DNA of 64,000 nt from Streptomyces coeruleorubidus (GCF_028885415.1 NZ_CP118527.1:7440001-7504000), one strand, 5' to 3'; shown: positions 1 to 11,215, counted from the stretch's first letter. Translations and numbers: made by a program. Notes: generated by a model from the letters alone, not told the origin.

Positions 1-429
1 CCTGAACCACACCGCCTTGCCGGACTCGGTCGGCCGGTGCCCGCACGAGGAGCTCAGGGTGCGGATCAGCAGCAGACCGCGCCCGTGCTCCTGCCAGGGG
101 TCGGGCGCCCCGCCGGACGGGCAGGTGAGATCGCCGGGTGGCTTCGGGTCGGTGTCGTGCACCTCGACCTGGCAGCCCGACGGCATGAGCTCCACCACCA
201 GCTCGATCGGCGTCTCGCCGGAGGTGTGCTCCACGGCGTTGGCCACCAGCTCCGCCGTGAGCAGCTCCGCGGTGTCGCAGTCGGCCCCGTGCTCCAGCTC
301 GGCCAGCGCCGTACGGACCAGGGCACGGGCCACGGGCACCGCCGCGGCGGTGTGCGGCAGCGCGATGCGCCAGGAGGCGGGGGCTGAGGGGAGTTCGTAC
401 AAGGCGGGTCCGTTCATGGAGCAGGACAT
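1..429 (-). CDS. HATPase anti-sigma-type ATP-binding protein (3' end cut by window)
   Basis: 143 codons are visible and the frame runs off the window edge, so the C-terminus is missing. The protein is a stand-alone GHKL ATPase domain of the RsbW/SpoIIAB-like kind, of which streptomycetes have dozens. The N box is ELVANAVEHT around residues 60-69, with the Mg-binding Asn at 64, and the lid/G box HGRGLLLIRTL is near residues 115-125. Such proteins bind sigma factors or phosphorylate STAS antagonists in the cytoplasm; the partner is not visible here. I chose ATG at 429 because GAAAG lies 6-8 bases upstream; ATG at 417 is an in-frame alternative that would drop four residues. Confidence 0.8.
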   Translation of the reverse strand, partial: MSCSMNGPALYELPSAPASWRIALPHTAAAVPVARALVRTALAELEHGADCDTAELLTAELVANAVEHTSGETPIELVVELMPSGCQVEVHDTDPKPPGDLTCPSGGAPDPWQEHGRGLLLIRTLSSSCGHRPTESGKAVWFR

Positions 430-738
430 CCTGCTTTCAACCTGATGAATGGTACGGCGCTGCTCTTCGGTGGCTTCCGAAGGGGCACTGCCGGAGGGCC
501 GCCGGCCCCCTTGCCGCACGGCTTACCCAGGTGAACGCGGTGCCGCGCACAGCCGATCCCGCCGTTACGCCGGTGTGGACGATCTGTGACGGATGTAACC
601 GACCCGGTTCACACCGGCTCCCCGTGAAAGTCCTACCCGGACGGCCTATCGCGCACTCATGACGACAGTCACGAATGAGTGATAACTTCATGGGGTAGAG
701 CTCAGTGAGGCAGTGCCCGCCCGAGGAGGCCGCACGTC
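430..738. other. intergenic region between divergent genes
   Basis: This 309-base gap separates the divergent HATPase and enoyl-CoA hydratase genes. No coding potential is convincing in it. Its right half holds an inverted repeat and a 12-mer motif that recurs in the second promoter region of the catabolic cluster (annotated separately). The left half must contain the HATPase promoter, which I could not place. Confidence 0.6.
654..681. promoter_or_regulatory. putative PaaX-type operator, copy 1
   Basis: CACTCAT at 654-660 and ATGAGTG at 675-681 form a perfect 7-base inverted repeat. Inside it, TGACGACAGTCA at 660-671 (itself TGAC-N4-GTCA) is identical to bases 6410-6421, between the CoA ligase and acyl-CoA dehydrogenase genes. 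A motif shared by the two promoter regions of one pathway is what a dedicated repressor site should look like, and a PaaX-family regulator is encoded in the cluster. The repeats are seen; the regulator assignment is inferred. Confidence 0.55.
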
Positions 739-1566
739 ATGAGTCCCTTCACCGGCTCCGCCGCCCGCACCCCGAGCTGGGAGCACCTGCGCGTCGACCT
801 CACCGACGGCGTCGCCACCGTCACCCTGGCCCGCCCCGAGAAACTCAACGCGCTCACCTTCGGCGCCTACGCCGACCTGCGCGACCTGCTCGCGGAGCTG
901 TCCCGGGAGCGGTCCGTACGGGCCCTGGTGCTGGCCGGCGAGGGCCGCGGCTTCTGCTCCGGCGGCGACGTCGACGACATCATCGGCGTCACCCTGGGCA
1001 TGGACACCGCCCAGCTCCTGGACTTCAACCGGATGACCGGCCAGGTGGTCCGCGCCATCCGGGAGTGCCCCTTCCCGGTGATCGCGGCGGTCCAGGGCGT
1101 GGCGGCCGGCGCCGGAGCGGTCCTCGCCCTGGCCGCCGACTTCCGCGTGGCCGACCCCACGGCCCGCTTCGCCTTCCTCTTCACCCGGGTCGGCCTCTCC
1201 GGCGGCGACATGGGCGCGGCCTACCTCCTGCCCAGGGTCGTGGGCCTCGGCCACGCCACCCGCCTCCTGATGCTGGGCGACCCGGTCCGCGCCCCCGAGG
1301 CGGAGCGCATCGGCCTGATCAGCGAACTGACGCAGGAGGGCCAGGCCGACGAGACAGCACAACAACTGGCCCGACGCCTGGCGGACGGCCCGGCCCTGGC
1401 CTACGCCCAGACCAAGGCCCTCCTGACGGCAGAACTCGACATGCCCCTGGCGGCATCGGTGGAACTGGACGCGTCGACGCAGGCCCTCCTGATGACAGGA
1501 GAGGACTACGCGGAGTTCCACGCGGCGTTCACGGAGAAGCGCCCCCCGAAATGGAGCGGACGGTGA
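739..1566 (+). CDS. enoyl-CoA hydratase/isomerase family protein
   Basis: This 275-residue crotonase-fold protein has the normal family length. The first oxyanion-hole segment is GEGRGFCSGGD near residues 68-78, followed by the glycine-rich QGVAAGAGAVLALAADFR stretch. GAGGAGG lies about ten bases before the ATG. It is the first gene of the cluster, just upstream of the monooxygenase/reductase fusion, so it probably hydrates a ring-derived enoyl-CoA after the aromatic ring has been oxidised and reduced, or acts on the ring-opened product. Its exact substrate cannot be read from sequence. A putative PaaX-type operator sits 58-85 bases upstream. Confidence 0.88.
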   Translation: MSPFTGSAARTPSWEHLRVDLTDGVATVTLARPEKLNALTFGAYADLRDLLAELSRERSVRALVLAGEGRGFCSGGDVDDIIGVTLGMDTAQLLDFNRMTGQVVRAIRECPFPVIAAVQGVAAGAGAVLALAADFRVADPTARFAFLFTRVGLSGGDMGAAYLLPRVVGLGHATRLLMLGDPVRAPEAERIGLISELTQEGQADETAQQLARRLADGPALAYAQTKALLTAELDMPLAASVELDASTQALLMTGEDYAEFHAAFTEKRPPKWSGR

Positions 1567-1574
1567 GTGCACGT

Positions 1575-1640
1575 CCTTCAGGGGCGCGGGGAACTGCGCG
1601 ATCAGCCACGAACAACCCGCACCCAAACCACGACACAAGC
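1575..1640 (+). repeat. dispersed Streptomyces-type intergenic repeat
   Basis: The stretch beginning TTCAGGGGCGCGGGGAACTG and running to about 1640 resembles, from memory, a short sequence scattered through intergenic regions of many Streptomyces genomes. It lies directly after the hydratase stop codon, in frame with the next gene, so a GTG at 1563 would translate it. That makes it more likely spacer than protein. I see one copy in this window. Confidence 0.5.
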
Positions 1641-1652
1641 CACCCCCTACGC

Positions 1653-3908
1653 GTGGCGATCATAGGCGGCGGCCCCGGCGGCCTCTATGCCGCCGCCCTC
1701 CTCAAACGCCTCGACCCCACCCGCGCCATCACCGTCTGGGAACGAAACGCCCCCGACGACACCTTCGGCTTCGGCGTGGTCCTCTCGGACGAAACCCTGG
1801 GCGGCATAGAACACGCGGACCCGGTGGTCTACGGGGCCCTGCAAAAACACTTCGTCCGCTGGGACGACATCGACATCGTGCACCGAGGTGTACGGCACAC
1901 CTCGAGCGGCCACGGTTTCGCCGCACTCGGCAGAAAGCGCCTCCTGGAGATCCTCCACACCCGCTGCCGCGAACTCGGCGTCGACCTCCGCTTCCACACC
2001 GAGGCCCCGAAGGACCTCCCGCAGACCCACGACCTGGTCATCGCGGCGGACGGCATCCACAGCACCACCCGCGAGACCTACGCGGACGTCTTCCACCCCC
2101 GGCTGACGACCCACCACTGCCGCTACATCTGGCTCGCCGCCGACTTCCCCTTCGACGCCTTCCGCTTCGAGATCGCCGAAACCGAACACGGCGTGATGCA
2201 ACTCCACGGCTACCCCTACGCGCCGGACGCCTCCACCGTGATCATCGAGATGCGCGAGGAGGTCTGGCACGCGGTCGGTTTCGAGGAACTCGGCGAGGCC
2301 GAGTCGATCGAACGCTGCGCCAAGATCTTCGCGGAAGCACTCCGCGGCCGCCCCCTGAAGTCCAACAACTCGGCATGGACGACCTTCCGCACGGTCGTCA
2401 ACGACCGCTGGTCGCACGGCAACGTCGTCCTCCTCGGCGACGCCGCCCACACCGCCCACTTCTCCATCGGCTCGGGCACCAAGCTCGCCGTCGAGGACGC
2501 CCTGGCCCTGGCCGCCTGCCTGGAGGAACAGGACACCCTGGACGAGGCCCTGACCGCGTACGAGGCGGAGCGCCGGCCCGTCGTCGCCTCCACGCAGCGC
2601 GCGGCCCGGGCCAGCCTGGAGTGGTTCGAGAACCTCTCCCTGTACCTGGACCAGCCGCCCCGCCAGTTCGCCTTCAACCTGCTCACCCGCAGCCGCCGCG
2701 TCACCCACGACAACCTGCGGCTGCGCGACCCGCACTTCACACAGGCGGTGGAGCGGGAGTTCGGCTGCCCGCCCGGCACGCCCCCGATGTTCACGCCGCT
2801 GCGGCTGCGCGGCCTGACCCTGCGCAACCGGGTCGTCGTCTCGCCCATGGACATGTACTCGGCGGTCGACGGCGTCCCCGGCGACTTCCACCTCGTCCAT
2901 CTGGGCGCGCGGGCGATGGGCGGGGCCGGGCTGGTGATGACGGAGATGGTGTGCGTCAGCGAGGAGGGCAGGATCACGCCCGGCTGCGCCGGCCTCTACA
3001 CCGGCCGGCAGGCCGAGGCCTGGAAGCGGATCACGAACTTCGTGCATGCCCAGGCGCCCGGCACCGCGATCGGCGTGCAACTCGGCCACAGCGGCCGCAA
3101 GGGCTCCACGAAGCTGATGTGGGAGGGCATGGACGAGCCGCTTCAGGAGGGCAACTGGCCGCTCGTGGCCGCGTCCGCGCTCCCGTACAAGCCGTTCAGC
3201 CAGACTCCGCGCGAGCTGTCGCGCGCCCAACTCACCGACATCCGGGAGCAGTTCGCGGCCGCCGCCTGCCGCGCCGCCCGGGCCGGATTCGACCTGCTCG
3301 AACTGCACTGCGCCCACGGCTATCTGCTCTCCGGTTTCCTCTCCCCGCTGACCAACCGCCGTACCGACGCCTATGGCGGCTCACTGGACAAGCGGCTCCG
3401 TTTCCCGCTGGAGGTGTTCGACGCCATACGGAACGTCTGGCCGGGGGAGCGGCCCATGACCGTGCGGATCTCCGCCACCGACTGGGCCGAGGGCGGGACC
3501 ACGGCCGAGGACGCCGTCGAGATCGCCCGGGCCTTCGCCGCGCACGGCGCCGACGCGATCGACGTGTCGACGGGGCAGGTCGTGGCGGACGAGCGGCCCG
3601 AGTTCGGGCGGTCGTACCAGACTCCGTTCGCCGACCGGATCCGCAACACCACCGGCATCCCCGTGATCGCGGTCGGTGCGATCTCCTCCTGGGACGACGT
3701 CAACTCCCTGATCCTGGCGGGCCGTACGGACCTGTGCGCCCTGGCCCGCCCCCACCTCTACGACCCGCACTGGACGCTGCACGCGGCGGCCGAACAGGGC
3801 TACACGGGCCCCGGCGCCGTCTGGCCGGCCCCCTACCGAGCGGGCAGCCGCCGCCCGCAGACGGGCCGCACGGACGCGCCCAAGCCGCGCCTCACTCTGG
3901 GGAGCTGA
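1653..3908 (+). CDS. bifunctional FAD monooxygenase/old-yellow-enzyme reductase (2-aminobenzoyl-CoA or salicylyl-CoA type)
   Basis: Two enzymes are fused in 751 residues. Residues 1-370 are an aromatic-ring FAD hydroxylase: the Rossmann motif GGGPGG sits at the extreme N-terminus and the second FAD motif GDAAHTAHFSIGSG near 262. From about 378 to 735 there is an NADH:flavin oxidoreductase TIM barrel, with FTPLRLRGLTLRNRVVVSPM as its first strand. This architecture is known from the 2-aminobenzoyl-CoA monooxygenase/reductase of Azoarcus evansii, which hydroxylates and then reduces the CoA-activated ring; databases also call such proteins salicylyl-CoA 5-hydroxylase/oxidoreductase. GTG 1653 is chosen because the dinucleotide-binding strand begins there. 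GTG 1563, overlapping the hydratase stop as GTGA, is an alternative but would translate a repeat. The 3' end overlaps the convergent PaaX gene by 17 bases. Confidence 0.85.
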   Translation: MAIIGGGPGGLYAAALLKRLDPTRAITVWERNAPDDTFGFGVVLSDETLGGIEHADPVVYGALQKHFVRWDDIDIVHRGVRHTSSGHGFAALGRKRLLEILHTRCRELGVDLRFHTEAPKDLPQTHDLVIAADGIHSTTRETYADVFHPRLTTHHCRYIWLAADFPFDAFRFEIAETEHGVMQLHGYPYAPDASTVIIEMREEVWHAVGFEELGEAESIERCAKIFAEALRGRPLKSNNSAWTTFRTVVNDRWSHGNVVLLGDAAHTAHFSIGSGTKLAVEDALALAACLEEQDTLDEALTAYEAERRPVVASTQRAARASLEWFENLSLYLDQPPRQFAFNLLTRSRRVTHDNLRLRDPHFTQAVEREFGCPPGTPPMFTPLRLRGLTLRNRVVVSPMDMYSAVDGVPGDFHLVHLGARAMGGAGLVMTEMVCVSEEGRITPGCAGLYTGRQAEAWKRITNFVHAQAPGTAIGVQLGHSGRKGSTKLMWEGMDEPLQEGNWPLVAASALPYKPFSQTPRELSRAQLTDIREQFAAAACRAARAGFDLLELHCAHGYLLSGFLSPLTNRRTDAYGGSLDKRLRFPLEVFDAIRNVWPGERPMTVRISATDWAEGGTTAEDAVEIARAFAAHGADAIDVSTGQVVADERPEFGRSYQTPFADRIRNTTGIPVIAVGAISSWDDVNSLILAGRTDLCALARPHLYDPHWTLHAAAEQGYTGPGAVWPAPYRAGSRRPQTGRTDAPKPRLTLGS

Positions 3909-4719
3909 GCAGCCCCACGAACTCGGCGCCCGCGTCCCGCAGCCGCTCGTGCAGCCCCTGGAACACCGCCGACGAACGGGTCCCCGGCCAGTCGCGGGGA
4001 AGCAGTTCGGACGGCAGGCCGGGGTCGGTGTAGGGGAGGTGGCGCCAGGAGTCCAGGGCGAGGAGGTAGTCGCGGTAGGCCTCCTCGGGCGGGGTGTCCT
4101 CGCGTCTCTCCCAGTCGTTCAGCACGCGCGCGTGGCGGTCGAGGAACGCCTCGTGCTCCTTGGCGATGGCGGCCAGGTCCCACCAGCGTGCGACGGCCTG
4201 AACGGTCGGGGTGAAGCCGAGGTGGTCGCCGCGGAAGAAGTCGACGTACGCGTCCAGCCGCAGCCGCTGGAGGGTGTGCCGGGTCTCCTCGTACAGCCGC
4301 GCGGGCGCGATCCACACGCCCGGGGCGGCCGTGCCGAAACCGAGGCCGGCCAGCCGGGAGCGCAGCACGTGCCGCTTCTGCCGCTCCGACTCCGGCACGG
4401 AGAACACCGCGAGCACCCAGCCCTCGTCCTCGAAAGGAGCCGTGGCGTAGATGCGCCGGTCGCCGTCGTCGAGCAACTGGCGGGCGTCCGGGGACAGTTC
4501 GTACCCGGCCGCGCCCTGGGCGGTGCGGGCGGGCACGAGCAGCCCGCGTCTCTTCAGCCGCGACACCGAGGAGCGTACGGACGGGGCGTCCACACCGACC
4601 GCCGCGAGCAGCCGGATCAGTTCGGCGACGGGCACGGGGCCCGTCGCGAAGCGGCCGTACGCGCCGTAGAGCGTGACGATGAGAGACCGTGGTGCATGCT
4701 GGTCGGACACGTTGATCAT
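3892..4719 (-). CDS. PaaX-family transcriptional repressor
   Basis: This 275-residue protein has the N-terminal winged helix of the family (SLIVTLYGAYGRF, then SSVSRLKRRGLLVP around residues 50-64) and the PaaX middle and C-terminal regions (GWVLAVFSVPESERQKRHVL, LDAYVDFFRGDHLGF). PaaX proteins are GntR-like repressors released by aryl-CoA thioesters. Here the neighbours make 2-aminobenzoyl-CoA or a similar thioester the likely inducer; no phenylacetate genes are present. It starts 15 bases after the CoA-ligase stop and is probably co-transcribed with it, giving feedback control of the cluster. Confidence 0.88.
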   Translation of the reverse strand: MINVSDQHAPRSLIVTLYGAYGRFATGPVPVAELIRLLAAVGVDAPSVRSSVSRLKRRGLLVPARTAQGAAGYELSPDARQLLDDGDRRIYATAPFEDEGWVLAVFSVPESERQKRHVLRSRLAGLGFGTAAPGVWIAPARLYEETRHTLQRLRLDAYVDFFRGDHLGFTPTVQAVARWWDLAAIAKEHEAFLDRHARVLNDWERREDTPPEEAYRDYLLALDSWRHLPYTDPGLPSELLPRDWPGTRSSAVFQGLHERLRDAGAEFVGLLSSPE

Positions 4720-4734
4720 CTTAGGTCGTACGGG

Positions 4735-6357
4735 TCACTCCCGGTCGCTTTCGGTGCCGCCGTCCGGGAGCTCTCCCGTACGCAGCCTGAACCGCTGGAG
4801 CTTGCCGGTGGCGGTGCGCGGCAGCGCGTCCAGGAAGACGATCTCGCGCGGGCACTTGTACGGCGCCAGCTCGCTCTTGACGAAGGCGCGCAGCGCCCCG
4901 GCGTCCCGTTCCGCGCCCTCCTTGAGGACGGCGAAGGCCACCACGATCTGCCCGCGGGCCTCGTCGGGCCGTCCCACGACCGCCGCCTCCACCACGTCCG
5001 GGTGCCGCAGCAGCGCGTCCTCGACCTCGGGTCCGGCGATGTTGTACCCGGCCGAGATGATCATGTCGTCGGCGCGGGCCACGTAGCGGAAGTAGCCGTC
5101 GGCCTCGCGGACGTAGGTGTCGCCGGTGATGTTCCAGCCGCCGCGTACGTACTCCCGCTGCCGGGGGTCGGCGAGGTAGCGGCAGCCGACCGGTCCGCGC
5201 ACCGCGAGCAGTCCGGGCTCCCCGTCGGGCACCGGCTCGCCGTGCTCGTCCAGCACGCGCGCGTGCCAGCCCGGCACGGGAACGCCCGTCGTGCCGGGGC
5301 GGATCCGCTCGTCGGCCGCTGAGATGAAGATGTGCAGCAGCTCGGTGGCGCCGATGCCGTTGATGACGCGCAGGCCCGTGCGTTCGTGCCAGGCCTGCCA
5401 GGTGGCCGCCGGCAGGTTCTCGCCGGCCGAGACGCAGCGGCGCAGGGACGAGACGTCGTACCCGTCGAGCTCGTCGAGCATCGTGCGGTAGGCCGTAGGC
5501 GCCGTGAACAGCACGGAGACCCGGTGCCGGGCGACGGCGGGCAGCAGCTGCTTCGGACCGGCCTGTTCGAGCAGCAGGGCGCTCGCCCCGGCCCGCAGCG
5601 GGAAGACGACGAGCCCGCCGAGCCCGAAGGTGAAGCCGAGCGGGGGACTGCCCGTGAACACGTCGTCCGCGTCGGGCTGCAGGACGTGCCGGGAGAAGGT
5701 GTCGGCGATGGCCAGGACGTCCCGGTGGAAGTGCATGCAGCCCTTGGGGCGGCCGGTGGTGCCGGAGGTGAAGGCGATCAGCGCGACGTCGTCGGCCGCC
5801 GTGTCGACGGCCTCGTACGGTGTGCCGGGCGCAGGCCGGTTGAGGAGGTCGTCCGGGGCGTCACCGCCGTAGGTCGTGATCCGCAGGTCCGGGATCTCGG
5901 CCTTGGCGAGGTCGTCGACGGACCGGATGTCGCACAGCGCGTGCCGGACCCGGGCGATCTCGCACATCGTGCTCAGCTCGTGCGGGCGCTGCTGGGCGAG
6001 CACGGTGACCGCGACGGCCCCCGCCTTCAGCACGGCCAGCCAGCAGGCGGCGAGCCAGGGGGTGGTCGGGCCGCGCAGCAGCACGCGGTTGCCGGGGACG
6101 ACGCCGAGTTCGCCGGTGAGCAGGTGCGCGATGCGGTCGACGCGGGCGCGCAGATCGGCGTACGTCCAGGGCTCTTGGGCCGGGGTGAGGAACGCCGGGC
6201 GGTCGCCGGGTGGGCCGCTGAGCAGTTCGGCGGCGCAGTTGAGCCGTTCGGGGTAACGCAGCTCCGGGAGGTCGAAACGGAGCTCGGGCCATTGGTCCGG
6301 GGGTGGCAGATGGTCACGGGCGAAGGTGTCGACGTGGGCCGTACCCCGTGGATTCAT
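4735..6357 (-). CDS. AMP-forming aryl-CoA ligase, likely 2-aminobenzoate-CoA ligase
   Basis: This 540-residue adenylating enzyme would activate the aromatic acid as its CoA thioester using ATP. The P-loop-like motif TSGTTGRPKG is near residues 190-200, followed by NGIGATELLHIF, the RGGWNITGDTY hinge region and the C-terminal catalytic Lys in RTATGKLQRF. The N-terminus (HVDTFARDHLPPPDQWPE) resembles the benzoate/2-aminobenzoate-CoA ligase subfamily. ATG 6357 is preceded by AAGGGGG at good spacing; longer frames upstream lack support. It is divergent from the acyl-CoA dehydrogenase gene across a 128-base region holding the second shared 12-mer, and is followed by paaX. Confidence 0.85.
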   Translation of the reverse strand: MNPRGTAHVDTFARDHLPPPDQWPELRFDLPELRYPERLNCAAELLSGPPGDRPAFLTPAQEPWTYADLRARVDRIAHLLTGELGVVPGNRVLLRGPTTPWLAACWLAVLKAGAVAVTVLAQQRPHELSTMCEIARVRHALCDIRSVDDLAKAEIPDLRITTYGGDAPDDLLNRPAPGTPYEAVDTAADDVALIAFTSGTTGRPKGCMHFHRDVLAIADTFSRHVLQPDADDVFTGSPPLGFTFGLGGLVVFPLRAGASALLLEQAGPKQLLPAVARHRVSVLFTAPTAYRTMLDELDGYDVSSLRRCVSAGENLPAATWQAWHERTGLRVINGIGATELLHIFISAADERIRPGTTGVPVPGWHARVLDEHGEPVPDGEPGLLAVRGPVGCRYLADPRQREYVRGGWNITGDTYVREADGYFRYVARADDMIISAGYNIAGPEVEDALLRHPDVVEAAVVGRPDEARGQIVVAFAVLKEGAERDAGALRAFVKSELAPYKCPREIVFLDALPRTATGKLQRFRLRTGELPDGGTESDRE

Positions 6358-6409
6358 ACGATTCGCCCCCTTGGCGTGGTGGGCTCGCTCCTGGAGCGTA
6401 TCGTGTTGG

Positions 6410-6421
6410 TGACGACAGTCA
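6410..6421. promoter_or_regulatory. putative PaaX-type operator, copy 2
   Basis: TGACGACAGTCA here is identical to bases 660-671. It lies midway between the divergent ligase (start 6357) and acyl-CoA dehydrogenase (start 6486), where one bound repressor could control both. A TAGCCT that could serve as a -10 box for the dehydrogenase lies about ten bases downstream. No third copy was noticed elsewhere in the window. Confidence 0.55.
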
Positions 6422-6485
6422 ACGGTCCGCGATAGCCTCGGAGTGGCCCGGCCGGGAGGCAGGGGCGGCGGAGAAGGGACCGGCG

Positions 6486-9321
<2,836 letters not shown>

Positions 9322-9376
9322 GTACAACGGTGAACGGACCGGTGAGCGGCCCGGGTTCGCGGGGGCGCCACCGGTT

Positions 9377-9393
9377 CGGTCCGATCCGGACCG
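9377..9393 (+). terminator. hairpin downstream of the secreted-protein gene
   Basis: CGGTCCG, a 3-base loop and CGGACCG form a perfect 7-bp stem 55 bases after the stop codon. There is no T-run, as is usual for streptomycete terminators. Confidence 0.5.
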
Positions 9394-9491
9394 GCGCGTG
9401 CGCTTCCGTCGGCAAGGCGTCTCTCGGCGTCAAGAGCCAAGCAGCATAAAGCAGTTGTTCATCCCGGAGCACCAGGGGTAGGTAAGCGGCC

Positions 9492-10364
9492 ATGACTACC
9501 CTTGGTGCTGTCTTCCGGCCTCAGCTGCCCCCCGAGAAGCTGCGTGACATAGCCCGTACCGCCGAGGCGGCGGGGCTGGAGGAGCTGTGGTTCTGGGAGG
9601 ACTGCTTCCTGGAGGGCGGGATCGCCACCGCGTCCGCCGCGCTCGCCTGGACCGAACGGCTGCGGGTCGGCATCGGACTGTTGCCCGTCCCCTTGCGGAA
9701 CGTCGCCCTCACCGCGATGGAGACCGCCACCCTGGACCGGCTCTTCCCGGGGCGCTTCACGCTGACCGTCGGGCACGGCGTGCAGGACTGGATGGGGCAG
9801 GTCGGTGCGCGGGCCGAGTCGCCGGTCACGCTGTTGCGTGAGTACCTCGACGCGCTCCGGGCGCTGCTGCGCGGCGAGCGCGTCACCACGGACGGTCGGT
9901 ACGTGAAACTGGACGACGTCGGCCTCGACTGGCCCCCGCCCACCGCTCCCGAGGTGCTCGCCGGCGTCACCGGCCCCCGCTCGCTGCGCCTGTCCGGCGA
10001 GGTGGCCGACGGCACGCTGCTCAGTGAGGTCACCCCGCCGGACGGCGTGCGAAAGGCCCGTCGGCTCATCGACGAGGGCCGCGCGGCGGCCGGCCGCACC
10101 GGCTCCCATCGCGTGGTCGTCTATCTGCTCACCGCCACCGGGCCGGACGCCGCCGCCCGCCTGCAGGCCGAGCGCACCACCTCCGGCACGGACAAGATCC
10201 CCGACCTGGGAGTCGCCGGCGACGCCAATGCGGTGGCCGAGGCCGTGCAACGCCTGGTCGCCGCCGGTGCCGACACCGTCGTCCTCGAACCCACCGGCGA
10301 TGAGCCGGACCCCGAGGGCTTCGTCCGCTTCGTGGCCGAGGACGTCCGCCCCCTCGTCCCCTGA
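9492..10364 (+). CDS. LLM-class flavin-dependent oxidoreductase
   Basis: This 290-residue bacterial-luciferase-like TIM barrel probably uses FMN or F420. Family features are WFWEDCFLEGGIATASAALA near residues 33-52, RLRVGIGLLPVPLRNVALTA near 56-75, and PGRFTLTVGHGVQDWM near 85-100. These families reduce or oxygenate diverse small molecules and the substrate is not predictable. It stands alone, convergent with the ArsR gene across 26 bases. Confidence 0.85.
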   Translation: MTTLGAVFRPQLPPEKLRDIARTAEAAGLEELWFWEDCFLEGGIATASAALAWTERLRVGIGLLPVPLRNVALTAMETATLDRLFPGRFTLTVGHGVQDWMGQVGARAESPVTLLREYLDALRALLRGERVTTDGRYVKLDDVGLDWPPPTAPEVLAGVTGPRSLRLSGEVADGTLLSEVTPPDGVRKARRLIDEGRAAAGRTGSHRVVVYLLTATGPDAAARLQAERTTSGTDKIPDLGVAGDANAVAEAVQRLVAAGADTVVLEPTGDEPDPEGFVRFVAEDVRPLVP

Positions 10365-10390
10365 CCCCGCGAAGAGGGGCGCCGTGTGCG

Positions 10391-10702
10391 CTACTCCTGC
10401 GCGTGCCGGATGGCGTCCAGCACGATGTGCGCCACGTGGTCGTCGGTGAGGGTGTACCGCGTCTCGCGGGCCTGACGCCGGGCGGTGACGATCCGGGAGG
10501 TCCGCAGTACCCGCAGATGCTGGGAGACCAGCGGCTGGCTCACCCCCAGGGCCGTCACCAGCTCATGGACGTACTTCCCGCCGGCGGACAGCTCCCGCAC
10601 GATGCCCAGCCGTACGGGCGAGGCCAGCGCGCGCAGCAGCTCGCTGGCCGACTGCAGGGTCTGGTCCGGATCGTCCGTCGGGGGAGAGGGCGTCGTTGTC
10701 AT
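10391..10702 (-). CDS. ArsR/SmtB-family repressor
   Basis: This is a 103-residue winged-helix protein with the ArsR recognition segment VSQPLVSQHLRVLRTSRIV and wing RQARETRYTL. No CxC metal site is present in the recognition helix, so any metal site would be of the alpha-5 type (DDHVAHIVLDAIRHAQE: two Asp, two His and a Glu are candidates). ATG 10702 has no Shine-Dalgarno sequence, but TAATGT lies 7-12 bases upstream, fitting a leaderless transcript; GTG 10708 is an alternative. A perfect inverted repeat spans the promoter and start codon, implying autorepression. The His-rich gene upstream on the same strand suggests a zinc or nickel response. Confidence 0.85.
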   Translation of the reverse strand: MTTTPSPPTDDPDQTLQSASELLRALASPVRLGIVRELSAGGKYVHELVTALGVSQPLVSQHLRVLRTSRIVTARRQARETRYTLTDDHVAHIVLDAIRHAQE

Positions 10703-10727
10703 ATGCACACATTAGCATATGACAACG
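10694..10727 (-). promoter_or_regulatory. 12-bp inverted repeat over the leaderless arsR promoter
   Basis: CGTTGTCATATG (10694-10705), ten bases, then CATATGACAACG (10716-10727) is a perfect 12+12 inverted repeat. The putative -10 box TAATGT (10714-10709 on the minus strand) lies in the spacer, and the ATG at 10702 lies inside the downstream arm. Binding there would block both polymerase and the start site. The ATATG...CATAT core is usual for ArsR-family operators. Confidence 0.75.
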
Positions 10728-10765
10728 ATTTCCAATCCGCCTCGGCGATCACCGGGGCGGGACCG

Positions 10766-11065
10766 TCAGTGGTCGTCCCAGTGTCCCTCGTGGGCGGCGT
10801 GACGGTGGCCGTCGTGCACGTAGTCGGTGTGGTCGCCGTGCCGCACGGCCAGATGGCCGCAGTCGTCACCGTGCTGGTGGTCGTGATCCTGGTGTGTCGC
10901 GTGGCCGCCGTTCGCGCATTCGTCGACATGGTCCCCGTGCATCCGGTGGATGTGGCCGTCGTGGGCGTAGTCCGTGTGGTCGCCGTGTGTGAAGGCGACG
11001 TGGCCGCAGTCGTCGCCGTGGGCGTGGGCGTGGTCCTCGTGGGTGATGTGCTGGGCGGTGGTCAT
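10766..11065 (-). CDS. histidine-rich metal-binding protein with internal duplication
   Basis: This is a 99-residue cytoplasmic-looking protein with no signal peptide. About a quarter of its residues are His, with many Asp, Glu and two Cys. It is an internal tandem duplication: HAHGDDCGH...HGDHTDY.HDGHIH and HQHGDDCGH...HGDHTDY.HDGHRH, about 46 residues apart. Such proteins buffer or store Zn, Ni or Cu. GAGGAG precedes the ATG. AT-rich DNA at about 11130-11148 is the likely promoter. The ArsR repressor follows it, 64 bases downstream. Confidence 0.75.
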   Translation of the reverse strand: MTTAQHITHEDHAHAHGDDCGHVAFTHGDHTDYAHDGHIHRMHGDHVDECANGGHATHQDHDHQHGDDCGHLAVRHGDHTDYVHDGHRHAAHEGHWDDH

Positions 11066-11172
11066 GGGGGTGGCTCCTCGCGTGTGACTCGTGCTGCCCG
11101 CGGCGCTTCGGCCGGGGCTGTCATGGCGACATTAATATATAGCGATTCCTGCATGCATTGTCCGGACGCCTG

Positions 11173-11199
11173 GCGCCGCCCGCCGGCCGGGGGCGGCGC
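11173..11199 (-). terminator. hairpin terminator after the methyltransferase gene
   Basis: GCGCCGCCC (11173-11181) and GGGCGGCGC (11191-11199) form a perfect 9-bp stem with a 9-base loop, 17 bases beyond the methyltransferase stop and upstream of the His-rich gene promoter. Confidence 0.7.
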
Positions 11200-11215
11200 A
11201 GGGGTGGCGCCCGGG

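Noticed and set aside
705..1652. Upstream extension of the monooxygenase/reductase frame through the hydratase gene
   Set aside because: The sequence before 1653 has no domain and overlaps a clear enoyl-CoA hydratase in another frame.
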